Positions 1 to 8,800 of a DNA stretch of 32,772 bases are shown one piece after another. The DNA is from Alphaproteobacteria bacterium. GTDB taxonomy: Bacteria; Pseudomonadota; Alphaproteobacteria; Rhizobiales; Xanthobacteraceae. Under the pieces are notes generated by a model. The model was not told the DNA's origin, made no database searches, and worked only from the letters and a program-made list of their open reading frames with translations. Made by a program: the position numbers and the translations under genes. Location of the stretch: the NCBI GenBank assembly GCA_005884685.1, contig VBAH01000010.1, positions 1 through 32,772 of the forward strand, given 5' to 3'. The number at the start of each line of letters is the position of its first letter. Position 1 is the first letter of the stretch.

Positions 1-2
1 CG

Positions 3-3000
3 ATCGCTACCCGCGCCGACGACGTCAACAACACGCTCAAGGCGACCGGCGAGTCGCTCGTGCTCGACCTCACGCTGCGCGGCGGCGACGTCGTCGGCAA
101 GCTGGAAGAGACCGGTGCGCGCATCACCGAGACCATTCTCACGCGCGGCGGCAAGGTCTCGGATACGTTCCGCGAGGCGGCCGAGCAGCTCGAGAGCACC
201 ATCAATGCCAAGGGCGACAGCGTGCGCGAGCTGCTCGCCTCGCGCCTGCAATCGTTCGAGGAGATGTTCACCCACGGCGGCGCCGAGCTCGCCGAGAAGA
301 TCACGCGCGACTCCCAGTCGCTGGGCGGGCTGATCACGCAGCACCTCGGCGAATTCGACCGTACCGTGAAGGTTTACGGTGGCGAGCTGGTCGAGCGCTT
401 GAGCCAGCGCACCGAGGAGGTCACCGAGGCGATGCGCACGCATGTCGACAGTTTCGACAGCCGCGTCGGCGCGCGCACGAGCGAAGCCGCGACCGTCATG
501 GACGAACGCATCGCGCGTCTCGGCGAGGCGCTCGACGGGCGCGTCCACTCGCTCAACGAGGCGCTCGGCGCGCGCGTGATGGAGATCGCGAAGTCGCTCG
601 CCGACGGCGGCAAGGAAGTGGTCGGCGCGCTGGAGAGGCGCATCGACGAGGCGAGCGGCACGATCAACTCGCGCAGCACGGCGCTCGCCGACGCGCTGCA
701 TTCCAAGGCCGACGAGATCGACAAGACGCTCGGCGCTCGCTCGCTTGAGATCGCCAACACGCTCGATGCGCGCATCACCCGCTTCCAGGAACTTCTGGTC
801 GGCCGGGTCGAGACCGTGGCGTCACAGATCGAAGTGCGCGGCCAGTCGGTCGGCAATGCGATCGTCTCGCGCATGGAGCAGCTCAGCCAGTCGATCCGCA
901 GCAATGCGGGCGAGGCGGAGCGCTCGCTCGGGCAGCTCGCCGCCTCGACCGTCGAGGCGATCCGGGCCAGCGCGCATGACGCGGAGCGCACGATTACGGC
1001 AACCTCCGCCGGCGTCTCCGGCGCGATGAAGCAGGACGCGGGCGAAATCGAGCGCGTGCTGACCGCTGCCTCCACGGCCGTGAGCGGCGCGATGCGCCAG
1101 GACTCCGAGGAGGTCGAGCGCACGCTCACCTCGGTGTCCTCGCGCGTGTCCTCGGCGCTGCGGCAGGATGCCGGCAGCGTCGAGCAGCAGCTCAACGCCG
1201 TGTCGCTCAACATCAGCGCGGGCCTCAAGCAGAATGCGGACGAGGCCGAGCGCACGCTGCTTAGCGCCTCGATCAAGATCACCGGCACCTTGAAGCAGGA
1301 GGCCGAGGATGCCGAGCGCACGCTTGTCGCCGCGTCGGCGCGCGTCAGCAACACCCTGAGGCAGGATACGACCGACGTCGAGCGCGCGCTCAGCACCGTT
1401 TCCTCGACGATCTCCGGCGTACTCAAGCAGGACGCAAGCGAGGCCGAGCACGCGCTTACCACGGTGTCCGAGATCGTCAGCGCGGCGCTCAAGCGCGAGG
1501 CCGGCGAAGTCGAACGTGCCCTGGCGGCGGCCTCCACCAATGTCAGCACGACGCTGCGCACCGATACCGAGGACCTGCGCCGCGAGGTCGCCGCGATGTC
1601 CTCGGACATCAGCGCCGGCCTGAAGCAGGACGCGGTCGATGTCGAGCGCCAGCTGACGATGGCGTCCGGCAATATCAGCTCCGGCCTGCGCAAGGATGCG
1701 ACCGATGTCGAACGCACGCTGTTGACCGCGTCGTCGTCGGTCAGCGCGGGATTGAAGCAGGATGCAACGGATGTCGAGCGCGCACTCGCGACGGCCTCGT
1801 CGGCTGCCAGCGCGCTGTTGAAGCAGGAGTCCGTGGATGTCGAGCGCGCCCTCGCGACCGCTTCATCCACCATACGGGACCATTTGAAGCAGGACGCCGG
1901 CGACGTGGAGCGCGTACTTGCGGCGGCATCGTCCAGCGTCAGTGCGCAGTTGAAGCAGGACTCGACCGAGATCCATGGCGTCCTCGGCGGACTGGCAACG
2001 ACCGTCTCCGAAGCGATCCGCGACAGTGCGCAGGGCATCGAGCAGTCGCTCAATCATCTGCTCACGACCACGACCGAGGCGATCCGCTCCAGCGCGCAGG
2101 ACGCCGAGCATTCGCTGGGCAACCTGTCGGGTACGACCACGGAAGCGATCCGCACCGGCGCGCTCGATGCCGAGCGTACGCTCACGGCCGTGTCCACCGG
2201 CGTCACCACCGCGATGAAGCAGAACGCAGGCGAGATCGAGCGCTCGCTCGGACAGCTCGCGGCGACGACCTCGGAGGCGCTGCGCACCAGCGCGGAGGAA
2301 GCAACGCGCAAGATCACCGTCACCTCGACCGAGGCGAGCGGCGCGATCAAGCGCGGCGCCGGCGAAGCCGAGCGCGCGCTGAACACGGTCGCGACCGGCG
2401 TCACCGCTGCACTGAAGCAGAACGCCGGCGAGGTGGAGCGCACGCTGCTCGGCGTCAGCGCCGAGGTCGCGCGCGGGTTCACCGCGAAGGCCGAGGAGCT
2501 GACCGCGAACATCAACCAGCGCGGCACCGATCTCAAGCGCGTGCTCGACGAGAAGACCGGCGTGTTCCTGAGCACGTTCGGCGCGCAGGGTCAGAAATTC
2601 TCGACCGAGCTCGAGCGTATTACCCACAATGCGGTGCAGTCGATCGATGCGAAGGGCGTGACCTTCGCCAAATCGATGGCGCAGAATAGCGAAGAGATCG
2701 CCAGGCAGATCAACGACGCCAGCAGCAAGGCGACCGCCTCGATCACGCGCACGGTCGGCGAACTCGACACCGCCGCGCGCGGCGCGATCGAGCGCTCGCA
2801 GAAGGCCGCTTCCGCCGCCGTGACCGAGATGATGGAAACGCACGGCATGCTGCGCAACGACACCTCCGCGCTGTTCGAGCGGCTGCGCGAGGCGAACGTG
2901 CTGCTGCAGGAGGTGCTCGGCGGCGCAACCCAGAACCTCAGTACCATCGAGACAAATCTGTCCGGCCGCGTGGCCGAATTCGTCACGACCATGAACGACA

Positions 3001-4295
3001 TCGGCGAACGCTCGGGCGCATCGAGCGCCCGCTTCGAGGAGCAGATGAAGGCGTTCCAGGCCGGCACCGCCACGATCCTGCGCGACGTGGCGGTTGCGGC
3101 CGAGAAGTTCGACGTGCAGGGCAAGGCGCTTGCTGCCGCCGCCGAGCAGATAGACACCAGCAACCGGCGCACCGAGGACGTGCTGACCGACCGGCGCGAG
3201 GCGCTGGAATCGGTCGTCAACCAGGTCGACAGCAAGGTCGGCGACCTCGACCAGCGGCTCAAGCGTTTCTCCGCGCTGCTGGCCGAGACGTTCGAGGCCG
3301 CCGAGGGCCGCGCGCGCGACATCGCGCGCGTGCTTGCCGAAGCCTCGACCGAAGGCACCAAGGCGATCGCCAACCAGTACGAGCTGGTGCGCCAGACCAG
3401 CGACGAGGAGCGCAAGCGCACGGTCGAAGCGCTGCATTCGATCTACGAGCAGGCCACCGGGGAGACTTCGGCGCTGTTCCGCCAGACCAGCGAGCGCTTC
3501 ATCGAGATCGTGCGCCAGATGCGCGAGATGAGCGCCGCGATGTCGCGCGAGATGGAGTCGACGCGCGGCGAACTGCGCAAGGGCATCCTCGAGCTGCCGC
3601 AGGAAACCGCCGAGAGCGCGGCGCAGATGCGCCGTGTGATCGTCGAGCAGATCGATGCGCTCGCCGAGCTCAACCGCATCGTCGCCCGCCATGGCGGCGC
3701 GACCGGCGAGCAGCAGCAGCAGCCGGCGCGCCGCGCCGAGCCGATGGCGGCGAACGGCCGGGCTGACAGCCGCGCCAGGATGGAGCCGGCGCCACGTGAG
3801 ACGATCGCGGGCGGACGCAGCAATCCGCCGCCGCGCCGGCCGGAGCCGCAGGCCCCGGTTCCGGACGGACGCGGCGGTTGGCTCTCCGACCTGCTCGGAC
3901 GCGCCTCGCGCGATGAAGGCGAGCCTGCGCCGGAAAACCGGCAGGCGCGCCGCGCAATGGAGTCGCTCGACAGCCTCTCGGTCGATATCGCGCGGATGAT
4001 CGATCACGACGCGGCAGCCGAATTGTGGGAGCGCTACAAGCGCGGCGAGCGCAACGTGTTCACGCGCCGGCTCTACACCTTGCAGGGGCAGAAGACCTTC
4101 GAGGAGATCCGCAACCGCTATCGCAGCGACCGCGAGTTCAAGTCGACGGTCGACCGCTATATCGGCGAGTTCGAGCGGCTCTTGAACGAGGTGTCGCAGG
4201 ACGAGCGCGGGCAGGCGACCGCGCGCAGCTATCTCACCTCCGACACCGGCAAGGTCTACACCATGCTCGCGCACGCGGCGGGGCGCTTCGAATAG
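3..4295 (+). CDS. Giant coiled-coil repeat protein, 5' end outside window
   Basis: The reading frame is open from the first bases of the window, so the true start lies upstream and at least 1430 residues are visible. Almost the whole visible chain is helical and low in Cys, Trp and Pro. A stretch of 24 consecutive 22-residue units (915-2498) has the pattern xERxLxxxSxxVSxxLKQDAxx. It is followed by irregular coiled coil, then a Pro/Arg-rich linker (about 3700-3950), then a compact C-terminal domain ending ...MLAHAAGRFE that contains LWERYKRGERNVFTRRLY. Proteins like this in Rhizobiales are usually annotated as hypothetical, apolipoprotein-like or kinesin-like; no enzymatic motif is visible. 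A structural, envelope or cell-pole scaffold role is inference only. Large antisense open frames over this gene reflect codon bias and are not genes. Confidence 0.9.
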   Translation: MATRADDVNNTLKATGESLVLDLTLRGGDVVGKLEETGARITETILTRGGKVSDTFREAAEQLESTINAKGDSVRELLASRLQSFEEMFTHGGAELAEKITRDSQSLGGLITQHLGEFDRTVKVYGGELVERLSQRTEEVTEAMRTHVDSFDSRVGARTSEAATVMDERIARLGEALDGRVHSLNEALGARVMEIAKSLADGGKEVVGALERRIDEASGTINSRSTALADALHSKADEIDKTLGARSLEIANTLDARITRFQELLVGRVETVASQIEVRGQSVGNAIVSRMEQLSQSIRSNAGEAERSLGQLAASTVEAIRASAHDAERTITATSAGVSGAMKQDAGEIERVLTAASTAVSGAMRQDSEEVERTLTSVSSRVSSALRQDAGSVEQQLNAVSLNISAGLKQNADEAERTLLSASIKITGTLKQEAEDAERTLVAASARVSNTLRQDTTDVERALSTVSSTISGVLKQDASEAEHALTTVSEIVSAALKREAGEVERALAAASTNVSTTLRTDTEDLRREVAAMSSDISAGLKQDAVDVERQLTMASGNISSGLRKDATDVERTLLTASSSVSAGLKQDATDVERALATASSAASALLKQESVDVERALATASSTIRDHLKQDAGDVERVLAAASSSVSAQLKQDSTEIHGVLGGLATTVSEAIRDSAQGIEQSLNHLLTTTTEAIRSSAQDAEHSLGNLSGTTTEAIRTGALDAERTLTAVSTGVTTAMKQNAGEIERSLGQLAATTSEALRTSAEEATRKITVTSTEASGAIKRGAGEAERALNTVATGVTAALKQNAGEVERTLLGVSAEVARGFTAKAEELTANINQRGTDLKRVLDEKTGVFLSTFGAQGQKFSTELERITHNAVQSIDAKGVTFAKSMAQNSEEIARQINDASSKATASITRTVGELDTAARGAIERSQKAASAAVTEMMETHGMLRNDTSALFERLREANVLLQEVLGGATQNLSTIETNLSGRVAEFVTTMNDIGERSGASSARFEEQMKAFQAGTATILRDVAVAAEKFDVQGKALAAAAEQIDTSNRRTEDVLTDRREALESVVNQVDSKVGDLDQRLKRFSALLAETFEAAEGRARDIARVLAEASTEGTKAIANQYELVRQTSDEERKRTVEALHSIYEQATGETSALFRQTSERFIEIVRQMREMSAAMSREMESTRGELRKGILELPQETAESAAQMRRVIVEQIDALAELNRIVARHGGATGEQQQQPARRAEPMAANGRADSRARMEPAPRETIAGGRSNPPPRRPEPQAPVPDGRGGWLSDLLGRASRDEGEPAPENRQARRAMESLDSLSVDIARMIDHDAAAELWERYKRGERNVFTRRLYTLQGQKTFEEIRNRYRSDREFKSTVDRYIGEFERLLNEVSQDERGQATARSYLTSDTGKVYTMLAHAAGRFE
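915..2498 (+). repeat. 24 tandem 66-bp units encoding 22-residue helical repeats
   Basis: Reading the protein in frame gives 24 consecutive units of exactly 22 residues with no gap, from AERSLGQLAAS... to VERTLLGVSAEV... Typical units begin VERALATASS and carry LKQDA near their end. Twenty-two residues equals two 11-residue (hendecad) turns, the periodicity of apolipoprotein-type and right-handed coiled-coil amphipathic helices. The neighbouring units at about 1700-1970 are the most alike, which suggests recent internal duplication there. Confidence 0.9.
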
Positions 4296-4315
4296 ACGTG
4301 TAGGGCGCAAGTCAA

Positions 4316-4380
4316 GCGAAGCGCACTGCGCCTTTCCGCGCCGGCCGGCGCAAGGCGCTTCGCCCCCGCCTTCGCGGGGG
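4316..4380. repeat. Intergenic paired inverted repeats
   Basis: The gap between the giant gene and the epimerase contains GCGAAGCGC (4316-4324) inverted at 4355-4363, followed immediately by a tight hairpin CCCCCGC-CTTC-GCGGGGG (4363-4380). No U-tract follows, so a factor-independent terminator is not clear. It resembles the mobile-type palindromic intergenic units of Rhizobiales. It also argues against starting the epimerase at the ATG at 4382, which abuts the hairpin. Confidence 0.6.
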
Positions 4381-4438
4381 CATGCTTATTGCGCCCGACG
4401 GCTTGTCGTTTGCGTGCGGTTCTGGCATCGCGGCACGC

Positions 4439-5422
4439 ATGGGCCTTTCCCTCACCGTGCGCACCGAATGCTGGCCGATCGCCGGCGCGTTCACGATCGC
4501 GCGCGGCGCGAAGACGGAAAGCCGCGTCGTCCTCGCTGAGGTTGACGACGGGACGCGCATTGGCCGCGGCGAATGCGTGCCCTACGCGCGCTACGGCGAG
4601 ACGGTCGCGGGGGTCACTGCGGCGCTCGAGGCGATGCGCGCGCCAGTGACCGGCGGCCTGTCGCGCGAAGCCTTGCAAACCGCGATGCCGGCGGGCGCCG
4701 CGCGCAACGCGCTCGATTGCGCGCTGTGGGATCTTGCGGCGAAAGCGAGCGGCAAGCCGGTGCATGCGCTCGCAGCGCTGCCGCCGCCGCGCGCACTGGT
4801 GACGGCCTACACGATCTCGCTCGGCACGCCGGCCGCTATGGCCGAGGCGGCCGCTCGGGCCGCCGGGCGCAAGCTGCTGAAGGTGAAGCTCGGCGGCGAG
4901 GGAGATGCGCCGCGCATCGCCGCAGTGCGCGCGGCCGCGCCCAACGCGGAGCTGATCGTCGACGCCAACGAGTCATGGCACGCCGACAATCTCGCCGAAA
5001 ACCTCGCCGCCTGCGCTGCAGCCGGTGTCACGCTGGTCGAGCAACCGCTGCCGGCCGGGGATGACGCGCCGCTCGCGCAAATCGCACGCCCGATTCCGGT
5101 ATGCGCCGACGAGAGCGCGCATGACCGCGCCTCGCTGGCATCGCTCGCGGGTCGATACGATGCCGTGAACATCAAGCTCGACAAGACCGGCGGACTGACC
5201 GAGGCGCTCGCCATGGCGCAGGAGGCGGAGCGGCTGGGCTTTTCGCTGATGGTCGGCTGCATGGTCGCGACATCGCTCGCGATGGCGCCCGCGATGCTGG
5301 TCGCGCAACGCGCGCGCGTGGTCGATCTCGACGGGCCGCTGCTGCTCGCGCGCGATCGCGACAATGGGCTGCGCTATGAGGATAGTCTTGTGTATCCGCC
5401 AACCTCAGCCCTGTGGGGCTGA
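4439..5422 (+). CDS. Dipeptide epimerase (enolase superfamily)
   Basis: Likely an L-Ala-D/L-Glu-type dipeptide epimerase of the muconate-lactonizing/AEE branch of the enolase superfamily, which epimerises dipeptides from murein recycling. From the ATG at 4439 the protein has 327 residues. Visible are the KxK catalytic pair (K148, K150), metal ligands in VDAN (D175), VEQP (E201) and CADES (D224), the second catalytic Lys in NIK (K246), and the late DxD motif (D296, D298) typical of dipeptide epimerases. An ATG at 4382 would add 19 residues, but that stretch lies against an intergenic hairpin and resembles no family member, so 4439 is preferred. The 3' end overlaps the convergent MFS gene by 18 bp. 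The exact dipeptide substrate cannot be read from sequence. Confidence 0.88.
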   Translation: MGLSLTVRTECWPIAGAFTIARGAKTESRVVLAEVDDGTRIGRGECVPYARYGETVAGVTAALEAMRAPVTGGLSREALQTAMPAGAARNALDCALWDLAAKASGKPVHALAALPPPRALVTAYTISLGTPAAMAEAAARAAGRKLLKVKLGGEGDAPRIAAVRAAAPNAELIVDANESWHADNLAENLAACAAAGVTLVEQPLPAGDDAPLAQIARPIPVCADESAHDRASLASLAGRYDAVNIKLDKTGGLTEALAMAQEAERLGFSLMVGCMVATSLAMAPAMLVAQRARVVDLDGPLLLARDRDNGLRYEDSLVYPPTSALWG

Positions 5423-6586
5423 GGCATCGGCGCGCATCGAGCGCGCGGCGAGCAGCGCAAAGCCCCCACCGGCTGCCGCCAGCGCTGCCATGGCGCCGTA
5501 CGCGAAGCTTCCGCTCGCGCCGTAGAGAACACCCGCCAACACCGAGGCCGCCGCCATCATCAGACTGTTCGCGGTCGCGATGTCGCCCTGTGCGGCGGCG
5601 CGGCTGCCCTCGGGCGCCGACTGGCTCAAGTACTGCATCGTGCCGAGATGCGTCGCACCGAACGAGAGCGCGTGCAGCAGCTGCAGCGGCGCGAGCAGCA
5701 CGAGCGGCGGGTCGAACACCATCAGAACCCAGCGGACGATCGCACCGGCGGCTCCCACCAGCATCAGCGTCACCGGCCGGGTCACGGGAAGCCGTCCGGC
5801 AAATGCGAACAGCACGATCTCGGCTGCGACCCCAAGCGCCCACAACACGCCGATGGTCATGCCGTCGAATCCCTTGGCGCTCCAATCGAGCGTCGAGAAG
5901 CCGTAATAGACGGCGTGGCTCGCCTGAATCAGGCTGCCGGCCGCGGCGAGGACAAGAAACAGCGGTTGACGCAGATGGCTGTGGACCGGTTTCTCCGCGC
6001 GCGGGCCCGGCTGCTCGCGCGGTTCGGGCAGCAGCAGCATCGCCGCCAGGGCGAGCGCGCAGTTGCCCGCGCAGATCACCCAGATGAGATGCCCTGGCGC
6101 CAGCACATCCAGCAACAACCCGCCCGTGAGGTTCGCCGCGATGAATGCCACGGAGCCCCACAGGCGCACCGGACCATAGCTTCTCCCCCGCCGCGCGAGC
6201 CCCTTCAGCGCATAGGCATCCGTCAGGGGCAATACCGGGGCCGAGACGAACGCCAGCCCCACTGCCGCAATCAAAACGAACGCAAAGCCGCGCGCGCCCG
6301 CGAGCAGCGCAACCGCCGCGAGGCTCACCAGCGCGGTCACCACGATCGCGCCGCGCAGCGAGCCGTAGCGGTCCGCGATCCGGGTGCCCGCAGGCGTCGC
6401 CGCCACCCGCACGGCCTGCATCGCGGCCAGCACGATGCCGATCGCGGCCGGGTCGAGCCCGCGCGCGCTCAGCCACACCGGAAACAGCGGCAGGTGCCAG
6501 CCGGCGATCGCGAAAAACGCCGCGTATACCAGCGCCAGCCGCCACGCAAACGAGTCGTTAACGATTGCCGGTGTGGGGTGTGCCAT
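5405..6586 (-). CDS. MFS transporter, HcaT/3-phenylpropionate-type
   Basis: A 393-residue, highly hydrophobic protein with about twelve membrane spans in the inner membrane. The motif PVRLWGSVAFIAANLTGG near residue 150 and the opening WRLALVYAAFFAIAGWHLP match the LacY-like MFS_1 group that includes the phenylpropionate permease HcaT and nucleoside-type carriers. The solute is not identifiable; the overlap with a dipeptide epimerase gene on the other strand does not prove a joint pathway. The ATG at 6586 is divergent from cheZ, with 65 bp between the two starts. The last 18 bp overlap the end of the epimerase gene. Confidence 0.85.
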   Translation of the reverse strand: MAHPTPAIVNDSFAWRLALVYAAFFAIAGWHLPLFPVWLSARGLDPAAIGIVLAAMQAVRVAATPAGTRIADRYGSLRGAIVVTALVSLAAVALLAGARGFAFVLIAAVGLAFVSAPVLPLTDAYALKGLARRGRSYGPVRLWGSVAFIAANLTGGLLLDVLAPGHLIWVICAGNCALALAAMLLLPEPREQPGPRAEKPVHSHLRQPLFLVLAAAGSLIQASHAVYYGFSTLDWSAKGFDGMTIGVLWALGVAAEIVLFAFAGRLPVTRPVTLMLVGAAGAIVRWVLMVFDPPLVLLAPLQLLHALSFGATHLGTMQYLSQSAPEGSRAAAQGDIATANSLMMAAASVLAGVLYGASGSFAYGAMAALAAAGGGFALLAARSMRADASAPQG

Positions 6587-6651
6587 TAAACTGGTCGTGA
6601 CGATTCGTGCGGTAAGGTTCTGTTCGCGAATCCCCTACGGATCCATGCAGA

Positions 6652-7599
6652 ATGGCTAACCTACCGGTTCCGGCCCCGCTGAGCGACGCCGACTACGAGG
6701 CGATCGAAGGGGCGGTGATGGAGACTGCGCGCGGGCGTTGGTTCCTCGCCGAATTCGCGCGCCGCAACCGCAATGCCGACACCACGATGCTGCTCAAGGC
6801 GCTCGATCGCATCGAGGGTGCGATGCGCGGTGAGCGCTCAGTCGAGCCGGTCGAACGCATCCGCTTCGATCTGGTCGAGATGTCGAAGGCGATTGCGCGC
6901 ACCAAAACCGAGATCGCCGCGATCAAGCCCGATGCCGATCATCAAGGCAAGTTCGGCGAGGCGAGCGAGGAGCTCGACTCGGTGGTGCAGGCGACCGAAG
7001 CCGCGACCTCCGAGATATTGGCGTGTGCCGAGCACATCCAGGAGATGGCCTGGACGCTGCGCGAGCAGGGGATCGACGGAGCTGTCTGCGACCTGCTCGA
7101 TGCCAAGGCGACCGAGGTCTACACCGCCTGCTCGTTCCAGGACCTGACCGGCCAGCGCACGCGCAAGGTGATCGGCGTGCTGCGCTACCTGGAAGACCGC
7201 ATCAACGCGATGATCGGCATCTGGGGGCTCGACGGCGCGATGGCGGCGGAAGCCGCGGAGACGCGCGCGGTGGAGAGCGGCAAGGCTCTGCTCAACGGCC
7301 CCGCCAGACCGGGGCAGGGGCTCGATCAGGCCGACGTCGACATGGTGATGGGCCCGGCGGCGAACTCGCACGTGGACCAGCTCTCGCCGCCGCTGCAGCC
7401 GGAAGAAGAAAATGCCGCCCATGCTCCGGCCGCGGCTGACGTCGCCATTGCCCAGGACGAGGCGCCTGACAGCGAACCGGAAGCCGAACCGGGCGCCGCC
7501 GAGGTGCCGCGCCCCGTGGCGCGCGCCGCGCCTGCCCATGATCCGCTCGAATCGTTCATGGCGCTGAGCGCGGAAGAGAAGATCGCGCTGTTTACCTAG
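6652..7599 (+). CDS. cheZ: Chemotaxis protein phosphatase CheZ
   Basis: CheZ dephosphorylates the response regulator CheY-P and so resets the flagellar motor. The 315-residue protein has a long helical hairpin with the hallmark QDLTGQ (residues 163-168, inside CSFQDLTGQRTRKVI), whose Gln positions the attacking water. An acidic, Ala/Pro-rich linker follows (about 225-295), and a short C-terminal helix ends SAEEKIALFT, as expected for the CheY-docking tail. It sits alone, away from other che genes, about 18 kb from the flagellar genes in the same window. No strong ribosome-binding site precedes the ATG; the start is supported by family resemblance and by being the first ATG of the frame. Confidence 0.9.
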   Translation: MANLPVPAPLSDADYEAIEGAVMETARGRWFLAEFARRNRNADTTMLLKALDRIEGAMRGERSVEPVERIRFDLVEMSKAIARTKTEIAAIKPDADHQGKFGEASEELDSVVQATEAATSEILACAEHIQEMAWTLREQGIDGAVCDLLDAKATEVYTACSFQDLTGQRTRKVIGVLRYLEDRINAMIGIWGLDGAMAAEAAETRAVESGKALLNGPARPGQGLDQADVDMVMGPAANSHVDQLSPPLQPEEENAAHAPAAADVAIAQDEAPDSEPEAEPGAAEVPRPVARAAPAHDPLESFMALSAEEKIALFT

Positions 7600-7607
7600 C
7601 GCTCGGC

Positions 7608-7680
7608 GTCATTCCGGGGCGCGCCCAACAGCGCGTTTACGCGCGTCTGCGACGCGCTATGGGCGCGAGCCCGGAATGAC
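7608..7680. repeat. Intergenic palindrome, GTCATTCCGGG family
   Basis: Outer arms GTCATTCCGGG...CCCGGAATGAC enclose GCGCGCCC/GGGCGCG arms and an inner GC-rich hairpin. It fills the gap between the convergent cheZ and threonine dehydratase genes and could end both transcripts. The arms resemble those at 22734-22847 and 24980-25110, marking a dispersed intergenic repeat family. Confidence 0.75.
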
Positions 7681-7691
7681 GGCGGAGTTCG

Positions 7692-8681
7692 TCACGCCAC
7701 CAGTCGGTGAAACAGCTCCGGATCGACATTGCCGCCCGAGAGCACGGCGACCACGACCTTGCCCTTCACGTCCACCCGCCCCGCCAGTAGCGCGGCGAGC
7801 CCGATCGCGCCGCCCGGCTCGACCACCAGCTTCAGCTCGCGGAACGCAAACGATACCGCTCGTGCGACGTCCTCGTCGCTTGCCGTGATGCCCTGTCCGA
7901 TCAGCTTGCGGTTGATCGCGAACGTGATGTTGCCCGGCGTGTTCGACATCAGCGCATCGCAGATCGTGCCGCTCATGCGCGCGTTCTTCTCGTGCTTGCC
8001 AGACCGGAACGAGCGCGCGGTGTCGTCGAATCCTTCCGGCTCCGCGGTGTAGATTTTCGCCTCCGGCGCGCGCGCCTTGACCGCGAGCGAGATGCCGGCT
8101 GCAAGCCCGCCGCCCGAGGCGCCGATCACGACGACATCCGGCTTGAGGCCGAGCGCGTCGAGATCCTCCATGATCTCGCGTCCGGCCGTGCCCTGGCCCG
8201 CGATGATCATCGGGTCGTCATACGGCGGCACCAGCGTGGCGCCGCGCTTCTGCGCGATTTCGCGCGCGATCGCCTCGCGGTCTTCCCTGTCGCGATCGTA
8301 GAGCACGACCTCGGCGCCGAGCGCCGCGGTGCGGTCGCGCTTCGGCTTCGGCGCATCCGACGGCATCACGATGGTCGCAGTCATGTCGAGGAGCTTCGCG
8401 GCCGCGGCCACGCCCTGCGCATGATTGCCCGAGGAGAACGCGACCACGCCGCCCGCGCGCCGGTCGGCCGGCAACGACGAAAGCTTGTTGTAGGCGCCGC
8501 GGAACTTGAACGAGCCGGTGCGCTGCAAGGTCTCGGCCTTGAGGAACACGCGCGCGCCGGTCGCGGCGTCAAGCACCGGCGAGGAAATGAGCGGCGTGCG
8601 CAGCGCGACGCCCGCGATGCGGCGCGCGGCCGCGTCGACATCGGCCGCCGTCGGGGCCATGGCTTCGGGTTTTTCCGACAT
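7692..8681 (-). CDS. PLP-dependent threonine/serine dehydratase
   Basis: A fold-type II PLP enzyme of 329 residues, the size of catabolic threonine ammonia-lyases, serine racemases and threo-3-hydroxyaspartate ammonia-lyases. The C-terminal regulatory ACT domain of biosynthetic IlvA is absent. The PLP lysine is K59 in GSFKFRGA, the substrate loop is SSGNHAQG, and the phosphate-binding glycine loop is SGGGLAAG. The expected reaction is deamination of L-threonine to 2-oxobutyrate or of L-serine to pyruvate; the motifs cannot separate the subfamilies. An ATG at 8660 (MAPTAADVD) is an alternative start, and neither start has a clear Shine-Dalgarno sequence. Confidence 0.87.
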   Translation of the reverse strand: MSEKPEAMAPTAADVDAAARRIAGVALRTPLISSPVLDAATGARVFLKAETLQRTGSFKFRGAYNKLSSLPADRRAGGVVAFSSGNHAQGVAAAAKLLDMTATIVMPSDAPKPKRDRTAALGAEVVLYDRDREDREAIAREIAQKRGATLVPPYDDPMIIAGQGTAGREIMEDLDALGLKPDVVVIGASGGGLAAGISLAVKARAPEAKIYTAEPEGFDDTARSFRSGKHEKNARMSGTICDALMSNTPGNITFAINRKLIGQGITASDEDVARAVSFAFRELKLVVEPGGAIGLAALLAGRVDVKGKVVVAVLSGGNVDPELFHRLVA

Positions 8682-8800
8682 GGCGGAACCGTACTGCCGC
8701 GATGTGCCGCGAGCAAGGACGCAAACCGCAATGCGGTTCCCTCAATGACCGGAGACCACTATGGTGCGCGCTTCGTGTCCGATCGGAAGGAGCCTGCCCC

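Noticed and set aside
374-2053. Ser/Arg-rich antisense frame of 559 codons opposite the 22-residue repeats
   Set aside because: It mirrors the repeat unit of the plus strand and has no independent start signal or domain.
1863-4310. Long antisense open frame (815 codons) under the giant coiled-coil gene
   Set aside because: It is a by-product of strong GC codon bias in a repetitive gene. It is full of Arg/Ala/Leu with no domain, start signal or family resemblance, whereas the plus strand has a clear repeat protein.
4382-4438. Longer N-terminus for the dipeptide epimerase from the ATG at 4382
   Set aside because: The added residues lie against an intergenic hairpin and do not resemble the family, whose proteins start near MGLSLTVRTE.
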